A stretch of 20,471 nucleotides of DNA from JASHVB01 sp049522565 (GCA_049522565.1 JBEKNT010000073.1:1-20471); one strand, 5' to 3'. Shown: positions 7,235 through 15,233, counted from the stretch's first letter. Notes: generated by a model not told the origin, from the sequence alone. Translations and numbers: made by a program.

Positions 7235-7407
7235 TGCGAGCGGTCGCCCGAAAGAATAGCGACGCAACCCAACAATAGCGGACGGCAATCAACGCAGCCC
7301 TCGGCTCTGCGGCATTCGGCGATCCGAGTGATCAGCCGACAGGATGCAAGCTGGTTGGCATTTCCCGCTTCACGACGCGGTCTGCGAACAAGCAAAGGAA
7401 CGTCATC

Positions 7408-8592
7408 ATGCCCATCACACGTCGCGGTATTCTCTACGGTTCGCTCGGCGCAGCCGCGGCCGGGCTCACGACCCGGCGTGTGGCGGCGGCGCCCGAGCCG
7501 ATCCGCTTCGGCTGGCTGACCGCCCTCACCGGGGCGAATTCGGCACCCGGCGTCGGTTTCAACCGGGGCATCGTCTATGCCGCCAACAAGATCAACGCCG
7601 CCGGTGGGGTGAACGGCCGGATGATCGACGTCATCACCCGCGACAGTTCGGGCGATCCGGCGAAGGCCGTGAACGCCGCCACGGACCTGGCGTCGAACCA
7701 GAAGGTCCATGCCGTCTTCGGCCCGGTCAACTCCGGCGAGTCGTTAGCCACCACGCCGATATTCACCCGCTTCAAGGTGCCCAGCCTCGGCATCTGCGTG
7801 GTCGATTCGCTGATCGACCCCGAAAAATTCCCGAACGCCTTCCGGCTTTCCCCGGATAGCTCGCAATGGGACGACGCCGTTCGCCACTACGTCCTCGACA
7901 TCCTGAAGCTAAAGAAGGTGGCGGTGCTCGGCGACAACACGGGCTACGGCACCACGGCGACCGCCGGTTCCGTCGCCAACTTCAGGAAGGACGGCGCCGA
8001 GGTCGTCTACAGCGAAGTGATCGATGCCAACGCGCAGGACGTCTCGCCCAACCTGCTGCATGCGCGCGATGCCGGCGCGCAGGCGATCGCCTGCTGGAGC
8101 GATTCGACCGGCCTGGATGCCCGCATCATGAACGCGCGTGGGCGGATCGGCTGGGACGTCGTCATGGCAGGCCATCCCGCCCTGGGTTCGGGCGACGTGG
8201 CGCATCTGCTCGAGAAGCCGGAGTACTGGGACAAGGTGTTCACTGTCGGCTACCGCTCGTGCAGCTACAACGCCGACGGCATGCTGCCGCCGCGCATGGC
8301 GGCATTCGTCGATGAGGTGAAGGGCAAGGTCGAGTTGCAGGACACCCTGCTCTGGTGGGTGACGGCCGGGGTCGATGCGGTGACGCTCGTTGTCGAAGCG
8401 GTAAGCAAGACCGGATCGAGCGATTCGGACAAGATCATCGCCTACTGGAACGGCTTGTCGACCTGGCCGGGCCTGTTCGGCGACTACGCCTTCTCGCCGA
8501 AAGAGCATAACGGCTACCCGACGTCGGAGATCGTCATGTCGGCCGCCAACTCCAGCCGCAACGGCGCCATGACCCTGGCACCCGGCGCCTGA
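7408..8592 (+). CDS. livK: ABC importer periplasmic binding protein, branched-chain amino acid/amide type
   Basis: This 394-residue type I periplasmic ligand-binding protein has the family opening PIRFGWLTALTGANSAPGVGFNRG and the following AANKINAAGGVNGRMIDVITRDSSGDPAKAV, as in LivK, AmiC and UrtA-type receptors. The N-terminus MPITRRGILYGSLGAAAAG resembles a twin-arginine signal (TRRGILY), with cleavage probably near AAA at 26-28. The start has a good ribosome binding site, AAAGGAA, 7 nt upstream. It heads the livK-livH-livMG-livF operon. The ligand cannot be told from sequence: amino acids, amides, urea or an aromatic acid are all possible. The liv symbol denotes family, not proven specificity. 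Confidence 0.9.
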   Translation: MPITRRGILYGSLGAAAAGLTTRRVAAAPEPIRFGWLTALTGANSAPGVGFNRGIVYAANKINAAGGVNGRMIDVITRDSSGDPAKAVNAATDLASNQKVHAVFGPVNSGESLATTPIFTRFKVPSLGICVVDSLIDPEKFPNAFRLSPDSSQWDDAVRHYVLDILKLKKVAVLGDNTGYGTTATAGSVANFRKDGAEVVYSEVIDANAQDVSPNLLHARDAGAQAIACWSDSTGLDARIMNARGRIGWDVVMAGHPALGSGDVAHLLEKPEYWDKVFTVGYRSCSYNADGMLPPRMAAFVDEVKGKVELQDTLLWWVTAGVDAVTLVVEAVSKTGSSDSDKIIAYWNGLSTWPGLFGDYAFSPKEHNGYPTSEIVMSAANSSRNGAMTLAPGA

Positions 8593-8647
8593 TGCAAACG
8601 CCGGATGCCCTCACCTGACGCCCCCCGCCTGATGCCGGCGCCTGATG
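8582..8647 (+). repeat. 13-bp direct repeat at the livK/livH junction
   Basis: CCGGCGCCTGATG occurs at 8582-8594, spanning the livK stop, and again at 8635-8647, spanning the livH start codon, 53 bp apart. A partial third copy, GCCTGATG, lies at 8627-8634. The spacer carries no Shine-Dalgarno-like sequence for livH. It may be a small local duplication of the stop/start junction. Confidence 0.7.
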
Positions 8648-9502
8648 ATTGAATCGATCATCTCCTACGGACTGGCGATGGGCGCGGCATACGCGCTCAT
8701 CGCCGTGGCCTACAACGTGATGTTCAGCACCTCGCGGGTGTTCAGCTTCACTGCCGGGGCGCTCGGCATGTTGGGTGGCGTCTTCGGCGCCCTGTTCATC
8801 GACCGGCTCGGCCTGCCCGGAATCGTCGGATTGCTCGCCACCCTGGCCTGCTGCGCGGTGGTCGGCGTCATCACCGAGTTCGTTGCCGTGCGGCCGGTGC
8901 TGCGCAGCCTGGACCAGCATCTCTACGTGCTCTCGACGCTGGCGCTGTGCCTGATGATCCAGCAATTCACCGCCATCGAGTGGAGCACCGTGCCGCAGCG
9001 GTTCCCCCAGCTTATTCCCGTCGATCTGTTGGGCATCCGCGAACGGTTCTGGATGCCGGTCGTGGCATGCGTGCTCGTGGTAGGTGGGCTGGAGTTGCTC
9101 TACCGGCACAGCATGATCGGGCGGGCCTTCCTCGCCATTGCCGAGGATAACTTCGCCGCCCGCGCGCTCGGGCTGCCGGAACGCGGGCTGCGGGTTGCCA
9201 GCTACGCGCTGGCCGGCGCGATCGGCGGGCTGGCCGGATTCGCCAGTGGCGGCATCATGCTCGCCTTCTTCGCCAACGTCTCGCCGTTCAATTTCTACGG
9301 CTTCATCCCGGTGGCGCTCGGCAGCATCGGCAACAACCGCGGCGCGGTGGTGGCTGGCATCATGCTCGGGCTGTTCCAGCAGGCCACGAACTTCCTGATG
9401 GGCGGCGTGTTTTCTTCGGTCGCCGTGTTCGGCGTGTTCATCGTGGCGCTGTTGATCGTGCCGCAGGGCCTGTTCGGCGAACCGCCGGCGAGGCGGGTCT
9501 GA
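8645..9502 (+). CDS. livH: ABC importer permease LivH
   Basis: This inner-membrane permease has 285 residues and multiple hydrophobic segments. It opens with the family-typical IISYGLAMGAAYALIAVAYNVMFSTSRVFSFTAGAL, and the ATPase-contacting loop is GRAFLAIAEDNFAARALGL (159-177). It pairs with the LivM half of the next gene to form the transport channel. The start ATG at 8645 lacks a clear Shine-Dalgarno and lies 52 nt after the livK stop. Its TGA stop shares one base with the start of the next gene (TGATG), suggesting translational coupling. Confidence 0.92.
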   Translation: MIESIISYGLAMGAAYALIAVAYNVMFSTSRVFSFTAGALGMLGGVFGALFIDRLGLPGIVGLLATLACCAVVGVITEFVAVRPVLRSLDQHLYVLSTLALCLMIQQFTAIEWSTVPQRFPQLIPVDLLGIRERFWMPVVACVLVVGGLELLYRHSMIGRAFLAIAEDNFAARALGLPERGLRVASYALAGAIGGLAGFASGGIMLAFFANVSPFNFYGFIPVALGSIGNNRGAVVAGIMLGLFQQATNFLMGGVFSSVAVFGVFIVALLIVPQGLFGEPPARRV

Positions 9503-11310
9503 TGTCGCAGGTCGTGCTGCACGATAGCGTCAGCGGCACGGCGCGGCAGACCCCGCGCCAGTTCGTTGGCAAGCTGGCGCCGTTCGCCGGACTGTTCGGG
9601 CTGGCCTGCCTGCTGCCGTTGACCGACAACGCCTATTTCGGGCTGATCATCGGCCGCGCCGCCGTCTACTGGGTACTGGTGTCCGGCCTGAACCTGGTGG
9701 TGGGATTCGCCGGCCAGATCGCCATCGGCTGGGGCGTCGCGCTGCTGGCGCTCGGCGCTTACGTCACCGCCGCTCTCTCGGCGGGCACCGCATTCGCGCC
9801 AGTGTCGCCCTACCTCGCGCTGGCCGCGGCTGGCATCGTCGGAGCGATCGCCAGCGTGCTCATCGGCCTGCCGGCACTGCGGCTGCGGGCGTTCTATTTC
9901 GCCGTGACGACGATCGGCTTCGCCACCATCGTGACGCAGATCGCGATGGCCTGGCAGAGCGTCACCGGCGGCGGCATCGGCGTCGTCGGGCCGACCTTCG
10001 GCGGTCCGTTTTCCACCACCTGGGGGTTCTACTACTTCTGCCTGGCGGCTGCCGCGTTGTTCACCTGGCTCAGCGCAAACGTCGCTGCCAGCCGGTTCGG
10101 CCGCGCGCTGCTGGCGATCCGCGACGCCGAGGTCGCCGCCGAGGCGAATGGCATCTCCAAGCCGGTCTTGCTCTCCCTCACCTTTCTTTTCGCCGGCGCG
10201 GCCGGGGGGCTCTCCGGCGGCCTGTTCGCCTCGCTGCAGAGCTACATCACACCCGACGCCTTCTCGATCGATCTCTCGATCCTGTTCTTCATCGCGATCC
10301 TGATCGGCGGCCGCGGCTCCATCCTCGGCCCGCTGTTCTCGACCGTCTTGCTCACCCTGTTGCCCGAGGTGGCCGCGCCGCTGGCCGCCTGGGCCTCGTT
10401 CCTCTACGCCACTCTGTTGCTGGCGATCGTGCTGCTGGCGCCCGGCGGCTTCGCCAACCTGTTCGATTTCAAGAACCGCAAGCCATTGGAAACCGGACGG
10501 ATCATCCGGCCGAACCAACAGCTCCTGCCCCGGCTGTTGTCGGCCACCACGGCGCGGGGACAGATCGGCGTCGAGGATGTGGTTCTGAGCTTTGGCGGCG
10601 TGCGCGCGATCGATGGCCTCAGCCTGGCCATCACGCCGGGCGAGGTGCACGGGCTGATCGGCCCGAACGGTTCCGGCAAGACGACGGTGCTCAACGTGAT
10701 TTCGGGCTTTTACCGGCCTGATTCGGGCGCGGTCCGGCTGCGCGGGGCAGCGCTTCGGCCCGGGGCGCCGCAGACCAGGGCCGGCATCGGCATCGCCCGC
10801 ACCTTCCAAACGCCGCGCATCGTCGGCGAGGCCTCGGTGCTGGCCAACGTCATGATCGGCGGCACCGTGCTTGGGCAATGCACCTTCATCGAGACGGTCC
10901 TCAGCCTTGGGCGGCACCGGCGCGAGGAGAGGGAGCTTCGGGAACGGGCCATGCTCGCCCTTGAGGCCGTGGGGCTGAAGCGCCTGGCGGACGTGCGAGC
11001 AGACCGGTTGCAGCACAGCGAACTCCGCTTCCTCGAGATTGCCCGCGCGCTGATGCCCAACCCGGCCTTCCTGCTGCTCGACGAACCGGCCGCCGGGCTG
11101 GCGGGCGACGAAATTCAACTGCTGGGGGCGTTGATCACCGCGATCAGCCGGATCGGCATCGGCGTGCTGCTGGTCGAGCACCACACGGACCTCGTCTTCG
11201 ATATCTGCGAACAAGTGACCGTGCTCAACCTGGGCCGCAGCCTCGCCAACGGAACGCCGGCCAAGATCAGGGCGCACCAGGACGTCATCGATGCCTATCT
11301 CGGAAGCTGA
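9502..11310 (+). CDS. livM-livG: Fused ABC importer permease-ATPase (LivM-LivG)
   Basis: This is one 602-residue protein. Residues about 20-320 are a LivM-type permease with many hydrophobic segments and the coupling loop RALLAIRDAEVAAEANGI (201-218). After a linker (about 322-353), residues 354-602 are a LivG-type ATPase: Walker A GPNGSGKTT (387-395), Walker B FLLLDEPAAGL (523-533) and switch His H560 in LLVEHHTDL, ending in the LivG-like IDAYLGS. Unusually, the ABC signature, normally LSGGQ or LSYGQ, reads LQHSE (503-507) before LRFLEIARAL. Such permease-ATPase fusions occur in this family. The gene overlaps livH by 1 nt and livF by 20 nt, so all four parts are translated together. Confidence 0.93.
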   Translation: MSQVVLHDSVSGTARQTPRQFVGKLAPFAGLFGLACLLPLTDNAYFGLIIGRAAVYWVLVSGLNLVVGFAGQIAIGWGVALLALGAYVTAALSAGTAFAPVSPYLALAAAGIVGAIASVLIGLPALRLRAFYFAVTTIGFATIVTQIAMAWQSVTGGGIGVVGPTFGGPFSTTWGFYYFCLAAAALFTWLSANVAASRFGRALLAIRDAEVAAEANGISKPVLLSLTFLFAGAAGGLSGGLFASLQSYITPDAFSIDLSILFFIAILIGGRGSILGPLFSTVLLTLLPEVAAPLAAWASFLYATLLLAIVLLAPGGFANLFDFKNRKPLETGRIIRPNQQLLPRLLSATTARGQIGVEDVVLSFGGVRAIDGLSLAITPGEVHGLIGPNGSGKTTVLNVISGFYRPDSGAVRLRGAALRPGAPQTRAGIGIARTFQTPRIVGEASVLANVMIGGTVLGQCTFIETVLSLGRHRREERELRERAMLALEAVGLKRLADVRADRLQHSELRFLEIARALMPNPAFLLLDEPAAGLAGDEIQLLGALITAISRIGIGVLLVEHHTDLVFDICEQVTVLNLGRSLANGTPAKIRAHQDVIDAYLGS

Positions 11311-12025
11311 ACCGCTGCTTCTGGTGGCCGGGCTGACGGCCGGGTACGGCAAACTGCGCGTGTTGCACGGTGTCGACATGACGGTCGGCCGGGGTGAGCT
11401 GGTCGCCATCCTGGGGCCGAACGGCGCGGGCAAAAGCACACTGCTCTGCACCATTGCCGGTCTGCTGCCCAAGCAGGCCGGTCGTGTGGTGTTCGACGGC
11501 CGCGACCTCGCCGGCCTCGGTGCGAAGGATACGGTGCGGCTGGGGATCGGACACGTCATCCAGGACCACCGTATTTTCACCCATCTGAGCGTGCAGGATA
11601 ATCTGCTGCTTGCCGGCTACGACCTGCCGCGTGCGGCGCACCTCGCCCGGATCGAGGAAGTCTATGCGCTGTTCCCCGAGATCGCCGCCAAGCGGAACCA
11701 GTTCGGCGCCGCGCTCTCCGGCGGGCAGCAGCAGATGCTGGCGGTGGCGCAGGGGGTGGTTCGCCGGCCCAGGCTCCTGATGCTCGACGAGCCTTCCGCC
11801 GGCCTGTCGCCGGTGCTGGTCGATCGTGTGCTGGCGGTGGCCGCTGCCTTGCGGGCCGACGGCGCATCGGTCCTGCTGGTCGAGCAAGCCGTGCAGAAGT
11901 CGCTGACTTTCGCCGATCGCGTCTATGCGATGGCCGGCGGACGAATCGTGCTGGAAGCGGCGGCCGCCGAGCCCGACCTGCCACAGCGGCTCAAGCAGGC
12001 CTATTTCGGCCAGGCCGCCGCCTGA
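11291..12025 (+). CDS. livF: ABC importer ATPase LivF
   Basis: This 244-residue ATPase pairs with the LivG half of the fusion protein. It has Walker A GPNGAGKST (42-50), Q-loop Q91 in GHVIQDHRIF, a canonical signature ALSGGQQQML (142-146 core), Walker B LLMLDEPSAGL (162-172) and the LivF-type VEQ (Q199) in place of the switch His. The start ATG at 11291 lies inside the end of the preceding gene, 20 nt before its stop. Its intact signature contrasts with the degenerate one in the LivG domain, so the two ATP sites are probably not equivalent. It is the last intact gene of the importer operon. Confidence 0.94.
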   Translation: MPISEAEPLLLVAGLTAGYGKLRVLHGVDMTVGRGELVAILGPNGAGKSTLLCTIAGLLPKQAGRVVFDGRDLAGLGAKDTVRLGIGHVIQDHRIFTHLSVQDNLLLAGYDLPRAAHLARIEEVYALFPEIAAKRNQFGAALSGGQQQMLAVAQGVVRRPRLLMLDEPSAGLSPVLVDRVLAVAAALRADGASVLLVEQAVQKSLTFADRVYAMAGGRIVLEAAAAEPDLPQRLKQAYFGQAAA

Positions 12026-12049
12026 ACCCGGCCCGTCGTTGCAGGGCGC

Positions 12050-12125
12050 TTGCCGCCGGTGCTGGTGGACCGCGTGCTGGCCGTGGCGGCGAAGCTGCGC
12101 GACGGCGGGTCGGCGGTGCTGCCAA
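12050..12125 (+). pseudogene. Remnant of a second livF-like gene
   Basis: Read from 12050, the frame gives LPPVLVDRVLAVAAKLRDGGSAVL, matching LSPVLVDRVLAVAAALRADGASVL of the intact livF just upstream (about 11804-11875). Most nucleotide differences between the two fall at third codon positions, which suggests descent from a diverged functional paralogue rather than a fresh tandem copy. No Walker motifs or start codon precede it, and the similarity stops after about 25 codons, so it is a fragment. The 420-nt stretch 12026-12445 contains this piece, the palindromic repeats described separately, and nothing else recognised. Confidence 0.65.
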
Positions 12126-12176
12126 GGGTTCGCCGCGGAATAACTGCGTCAGTTGACGTGCGGACCGTGCCCAAGT

Positions 12177-12291
12177 CGTCATGGTCCGCGCAGGCGGACC
12201 ATCCACGACTTTCCTTGATGTGAGCCGCAAAGTCGTGGATGGCGGGCCGGAGCCTGCCCCCGGGCGATTGACCCGGGGGCCTGCCATGACG
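12177..12291. repeat. Pair of palindromic repeat units in opposite orientation
   Basis: Unit A (12177-12212) contains ATGGTCCGC..GCGGACCAT and ends CCACGACTTT. Unit B (12229-12291) begins AAAGTCGTGG and ends CCATGACG, so the two face each other. Unit B carries a perfect 9-bp stem, GCCCCCGGG/CCCGGGGGC (12256-12264 and 12272-12280), with a 7-nt loop but no T tract. The ends match the dispersed palindromic family also seen at 2607-2714, 12381-12416 and 16994-17086. Confidence 0.75.
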
Positions 12292-12380
12292 GGACGGACG
12301 ATGCTGCGCCGCATGGTGATTCGTTTATTGCTCGGCGAGCCCTAACTTAAAGCGGCTTGGACGATGGTCCACCCGGATGT

Positions 12381-12416
12381 GTCATCACCGGGCTTGGCTC
12401 GGTGATCCACGACTTT
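12381..12416. repeat. Palindromic repeat unit upstream of the VapC stop
   Basis: This unit has the stem ATCACCG/CGGTGAT (12384-12390 and 12400-12406) and ends in TCCACGACTTT, the same terminal motif as unit A at 12202-12212. It is therefore a third copy of the same element in this gap, oriented like unit A. Confidence 0.7.
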
Positions 12417-12445
12417 GCAGCGCTCGGCACATAAGGCGGCTGAGT

Positions 12446-12847
12446 CTACCGGGCGGGAGCGATATCGGTCTTCGTAAAATCCTCGCCCTTGAACAGCAAT
12501 GCTGCCCGGTTCGCCCTGGTGCACGCGTAGGCGTAGCAATCGCCCATGTTGAGCGCCGCCGGGTGGCGGCCTCTGCCGTATTGGGCGTAAGCGTCGGCGG
12601 CAATCTCGAATTCCCGTTCGCCAATGTCGACAAACCGGAACTGGCCGACCGCCAGGAAGCGGCCGACATGCGTGCGAGCGGCAGGCACGGAAAATGTATA
12701 GCTGCGGCAGAGACCCGCGACCGTCTCCCAAACCGATATGGCGGAACAAAGCCGCCGCCGATCGGTTTCCAGCAGATCAGCCAGGGCGGCGGCCTCGGGC
12801 TCGTTCGCGATGATGGCGATCAGCGCCGAAGCGTCCGCAAAAATCAT
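12446..12847 (-). CDS. vapC: VapC-type PIN-domain toxin
   Basis: This 133-residue PIN ribonuclease has the complete acidic quartet: D5 (MIFADASALIAI), E41 (SVWETVAG), D103 (NMGDCYAYA) and D123 (GEDFTKTD). The middle segment HPAALNMGDCYAYACTRANRAALLFKGEDF is typical of VapC proteins paired with Rv0623-type antitoxins. The ATG at 12847 shares one base with the antitoxin stop (TGATG), so the pair is translationally coupled. It looks intact, unlike the plus-strand PIN toxin at 6145, which lacks the first Asp. Confidence 0.92.
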   Translation of the reverse strand: MIFADASALIAIIANEPEAAALADLLETDRRRLCSAISVWETVAGLCRSYTFSVPAARTHVGRFLAVGQFRFVDIGEREFEIAADAYAQYGRGRHPAALNMGDCYAYACTRANRAALLFKGEDFTKTDIAPAR

Positions 12848-13086
12848 CAGGATTCGCCGGCAAGCTCGTCGAAGAACGCCTTGTCGGCGGCCTGCCCGGT
12901 CGGCGGTGGGAGTGGATGTTCTGCGCGCAAAGCGGCAAAGCGTTCGCGCAGCGGGATGGCTTCGGCCATGCGGTCCAGCTCTGCCTTGACGGCGATTTTC
13001 ACGGCATCCTGCTTGGTGACGCCGCGTCGTTCGGCGAGCTCGGCCACCAGCCGCGCGGTGGTGTCGTCTTTGATATACAGGGGCAC
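12847..13086 (-). CDS. vapB: VapB-type antitoxin (Rv0623/PSK-factor family)
   Basis: This 79-residue antitoxin begins at the GTG at 13086 and reads MPLYIKDDTTARLVAELAERRGVTKQDAVKIAVKAELDR, the N-terminal DNA-binding pattern of Rv0623-like antitoxins. The C-terminal tail, ADKAFFDELAGES, is acidic, as expected for a toxin-binding segment. The GTG is chosen because the family starts at this point, and sequence further upstream in frame runs through the operator. No strong Shine-Dalgarno is visible. An inverted-repeat operator lies 15-47 nt upstream, implying autoregulation by the VapBC complex. Confidence 0.88.
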   Translation of the reverse strand: MPLYIKDDTTARLVAELAERRGVTKQDAVKIAVKAELDRMAEAIPLRERFAALRAEHPLPPPTGQAADKAFFDELAGES

Positions 13087-13100
13087 AGGCTGTTCTGCGA

Positions 13101-13133
13101 ATATTGGATATCCAGCGGAGGATATCCTAATAT
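13101..13133. promoter_or_regulatory. VapBC operator (GGATATCC inverted/direct repeat)
   Basis: Two perfect GGATATCC octamers (13106-13113 and 13120-13127) lie 14 bp apart, flanked by ATATT on the left and T-AATAT on the right, giving a near-perfect inverted repeat with one extra base. It sits just upstream of vapB, between it and the divergent methyltransferase gene (start 13188). A possible minus-strand -35, TTGCGA, reads from 13138 to 13133. Paired palindromes of this kind are typical of VapBC autoregulation. Confidence 0.7.
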
Positions 13134-13187
13134 CGCAACCAGGGCAAGGTGCCCCGGCGAAGGAGTGCAACCGAGGGGAGCGCACCG

Positions 13188-13919
13188 ATGCCGGACCCGG
13201 ACGAGGACTGCAATCACTGGTCCCGGGTTGCTGCGGATTGGGTCGCCTGGGCACGCAAGCCGAACCATGACGCCTTCTGGGCCTACCAGGCTGCGCTGGC
13301 AGCATTCATCGGCCGCGGCAACGGCAAGGCGCTGGACATGGGTTGCGGCGAGGGACGCGGCGCTCGTGTACTGGCCGGCTGCGGCTATCAGGTGACCGCG
13401 GTCGATCCGGTCTTCGAATTTGTGGCGGCTGCCGCGCAGGCCTGCTCTGCGCAGGACCATGCCGTCGGCGCCGCCGCCGGGCTGCCGTTTGCCGATGCGT
13501 GCTTGGATCTCGTCCTGGCCTACAATGTGCTGATGGACGTTGCGGATGTTCCGGCCGCCTTGCGGGAGATCCGCCGCGTCATGCGCCCCACCGGACAGCT
13601 TGTCGTGTCCATTTGCCATCCGTTCGCCGATCGCGGGCGCTTCGCCGGCGCTGAAACGAACGCCCCCTTCGTTGTCGAAGGCAGCTATTTCGGCCGGCAG
13701 CGCTTCGATGGCGTGGAAGAGCGCGATGGAATGCGCATGCATTTTGCCGGTTGGTCGCAGCCGCTCGAAAACTACGCGGCTGCATTGGAGGCGGCGGGAC
13801 TCGCGATCACGTCACTCCGCGAACCGGTGCCCGAGCTCGATCACGGGCGAGACCACCTGGCGCCCTGGACCCGAATTCCGATGTTCCTGTGGCTGAAGGC
13901 GCGACCGCTGGCGGCCTGA
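13188..13919 (+). CDS. Class I SAM-dependent methyltransferase
   Basis: This 243-residue cytosolic methyltransferase has the Rossmann-type SAM site: motif I ALDMGCGEGRGAR (48-60), the acidic residue of motif II in VTAVDP (D73), then GLPFADACLDLVLAYNVLMDV (98-118) and LREIRRVMRPTGQLVVSICHPF (125-146), a Methyltransf_11/UbiE-like layout. The C-terminal part ends WTRIPMFLWLKARPL. I chose ATG 13188, preceded by GAGGGGAG, over an in-frame GTG at 13149 that would run into the VapBC operator region. The substrate is unknown. It is convergent with the TRAP operon, ending 21 nt from the dctM stop. Confidence 0.85.
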   Translation: MPDPDEDCNHWSRVAADWVAWARKPNHDAFWAYQAALAAFIGRGNGKALDMGCGEGRGARVLAGCGYQVTAVDPVFEFVAAAAQACSAQDHAVGAAAGLPFADACLDLVLAYNVLMDVADVPAALREIRRVMRPTGQLVVSICHPFADRGRFAGAETNAPFVVEGSYFGRQRFDGVEERDGMRMHFAGWSQPLENYAAALEAAGLAITSLREPVPELDHGRDHLAPWTRIPMFLWLKARPLAA

Positions 13920-13940
13920 GCAATACCAACAGCGCGGCCA

Positions 13941-15221
13941 CTACTTCCCGAACACCAGATCCGGCAGCCACAGCGTCATCGCCGGCCAATACGTGATCAG
14001 CCCCAGCACGATCAGCAGCAACACCAGGAACGGCAGGATGCCGCGGATCACCTCGCCCATCGGCGCGTCGGAAATGGTGGACAGCACGAACAGGTTCAGC
14101 CCGACCGGAGGATGCACCAGCCCCACTTCCATGTTGTGGGTGAAGATGATGCCGAAATGCACCGGATCGACCCCCAGCGGCACCAGCACCGGCGCCAGGA
14201 TCGGCATCACCAGCAGCAGCGTGCTGACCACCTCCAGGAAGCAGCCGATGATCAGCAGCAGCAGGTTCATCGCCAGCAGGAATTCCCAGGTGCTGAAGCC
14301 CTGCTTGACCGCGAACTCCACCAGTTTCGCGGGCAGCCCCGAGCCGGTCATCCAATGGCCGAACACCAGAGCAGTGGCGATGATCAGCATGATGACGCCG
14401 GCGCTGGACAGCGCCTCGGCGATCACCTCCAGCGTCTGCGTGAAGGGAAAGCCGCGATACACGATCAGGCTGACCACCAGCGAGGTCACCGCGGCCAGTG
14501 CCGCGGATTCGGTGACCGTCATGAAGCCGCCGTAGATGCCGGTCAGCACGACGAACGGCACCGCCATGGCCGGCAGTCCCCGCACCGTGACGCGCAGCCG
14601 CTCGCGCAGCGGCATCGCCGGCTCGACCGGGAAGTTCTTGCGGTGCGCATAGTACAGCACCCACAGGAAGAACGCGCCGGCCTGCAACAGCCCGGGCAGG
14701 ATGCCCGCCAGGAACAACCGCGGCACCGATTGCTCCGTCACGATGCCATACAGGATCAGCGCCAGCGACGGCGGGATCACCACGCCGATGGTGCCCGAGG
14801 CACCCAGCACGCCCAGCGAGAAGCCGCGCGGATAGCCGCGCTTCAGCATCGCCGGCAGCAGGATGGTGCCCATCGCCAGCGCGGTCGCCACCGACGAGCC
14901 GGAGATCGCCGCGAACAACGCGCAGGACACCACCGCCACCAGGCCGAGCGAGCCCTTCACCCCGCCCAGCCAGGCCGTGGACAGATCGACCAGCGCTTGC
15001 GCCACCCCGCCGCGCCGCATGAACGCCGCTGCCATCACGAACAACGGCAGCGACATCAGCGTGGTCGAGTTGAGCTGGTCGATCATGTTCTGCGCCAGCC
15101 CGATGATCGGCTGGTCGGACAGGAAGTACAGCACCGCGGCACAGGCGCCGAGCACCAAAAAGATCGGCATGCCCGCCGCGAGCAAGCCGAAGAACAGCAC
15201 AAGGAAACCGATGGCTGCCAT
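13941..15221 (-). CDS. dctM: TRAP transporter large membrane subunit (DctM)
   Basis: This is the 426-residue transport subunit of a tripartite ATP-independent periplasmic importer, driven by a sodium or proton gradient. It starts MAAIGFLVLFFGLLAAGMPIFLVLG and has about a dozen hydrophobic segments. Family stretches include STTLMSLPLFVMAAAFMRRGGVAQALVDL, AAISGSSVATALAMGTILLPAMLKRGYPRGFS, and near the C-terminus THNMEVGLVHPPVGLNLFV. The length is normal. It lies 12 nt after the dctQ stop and is the last gene of the operon. Confidence 0.95.
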   Translation of the reverse strand: MAAIGFLVLFFGLLAAGMPIFLVLGACAAVLYFLSDQPIIGLAQNMIDQLNSTTLMSLPLFVMAAAFMRRGGVAQALVDLSTAWLGGVKGSLGLVAVVSCALFAAISGSSVATALAMGTILLPAMLKRGYPRGFSLGVLGASGTIGVVIPPSLALILYGIVTEQSVPRLFLAGILPGLLQAGAFFLWVLYYAHRKNFPVEPAMPLRERLRVTVRGLPAMAVPFVVLTGIYGGFMTVTESAALAAVTSLVVSLIVYRGFPFTQTLEVIAEALSSAGVIMLIIATALVFGHWMTGSGLPAKLVEFAVKQGFSTWEFLLAMNLLLLIIGCFLEVVSTLLLVMPILAPVLVPLGVDPVHFGIIFTHNMEVGLVHPPVGLNLFVLSTISDAPMGEVIRGILPFLVLLLIVLGLITYWPAMTLWLPDLVFGK

Positions 15222-15233
15222 CGCGCGGGCGGA

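Noticed and set aside
9295..11580. A 761-codon minus-strand frame opposite the livM-livG fusion
   Set aside because: Its product is a low-complexity Gln/Asp/Arg-rich sequence lying exactly opposite a gene with clear ABC motifs; it is a shadow.
12256..12280. Perfect GC-rich stem-loop as an intrinsic terminator of the liv operon
   Set aside because: The stem is perfect but no T tract follows on either strand, and it belongs to a palindromic repeat unit.
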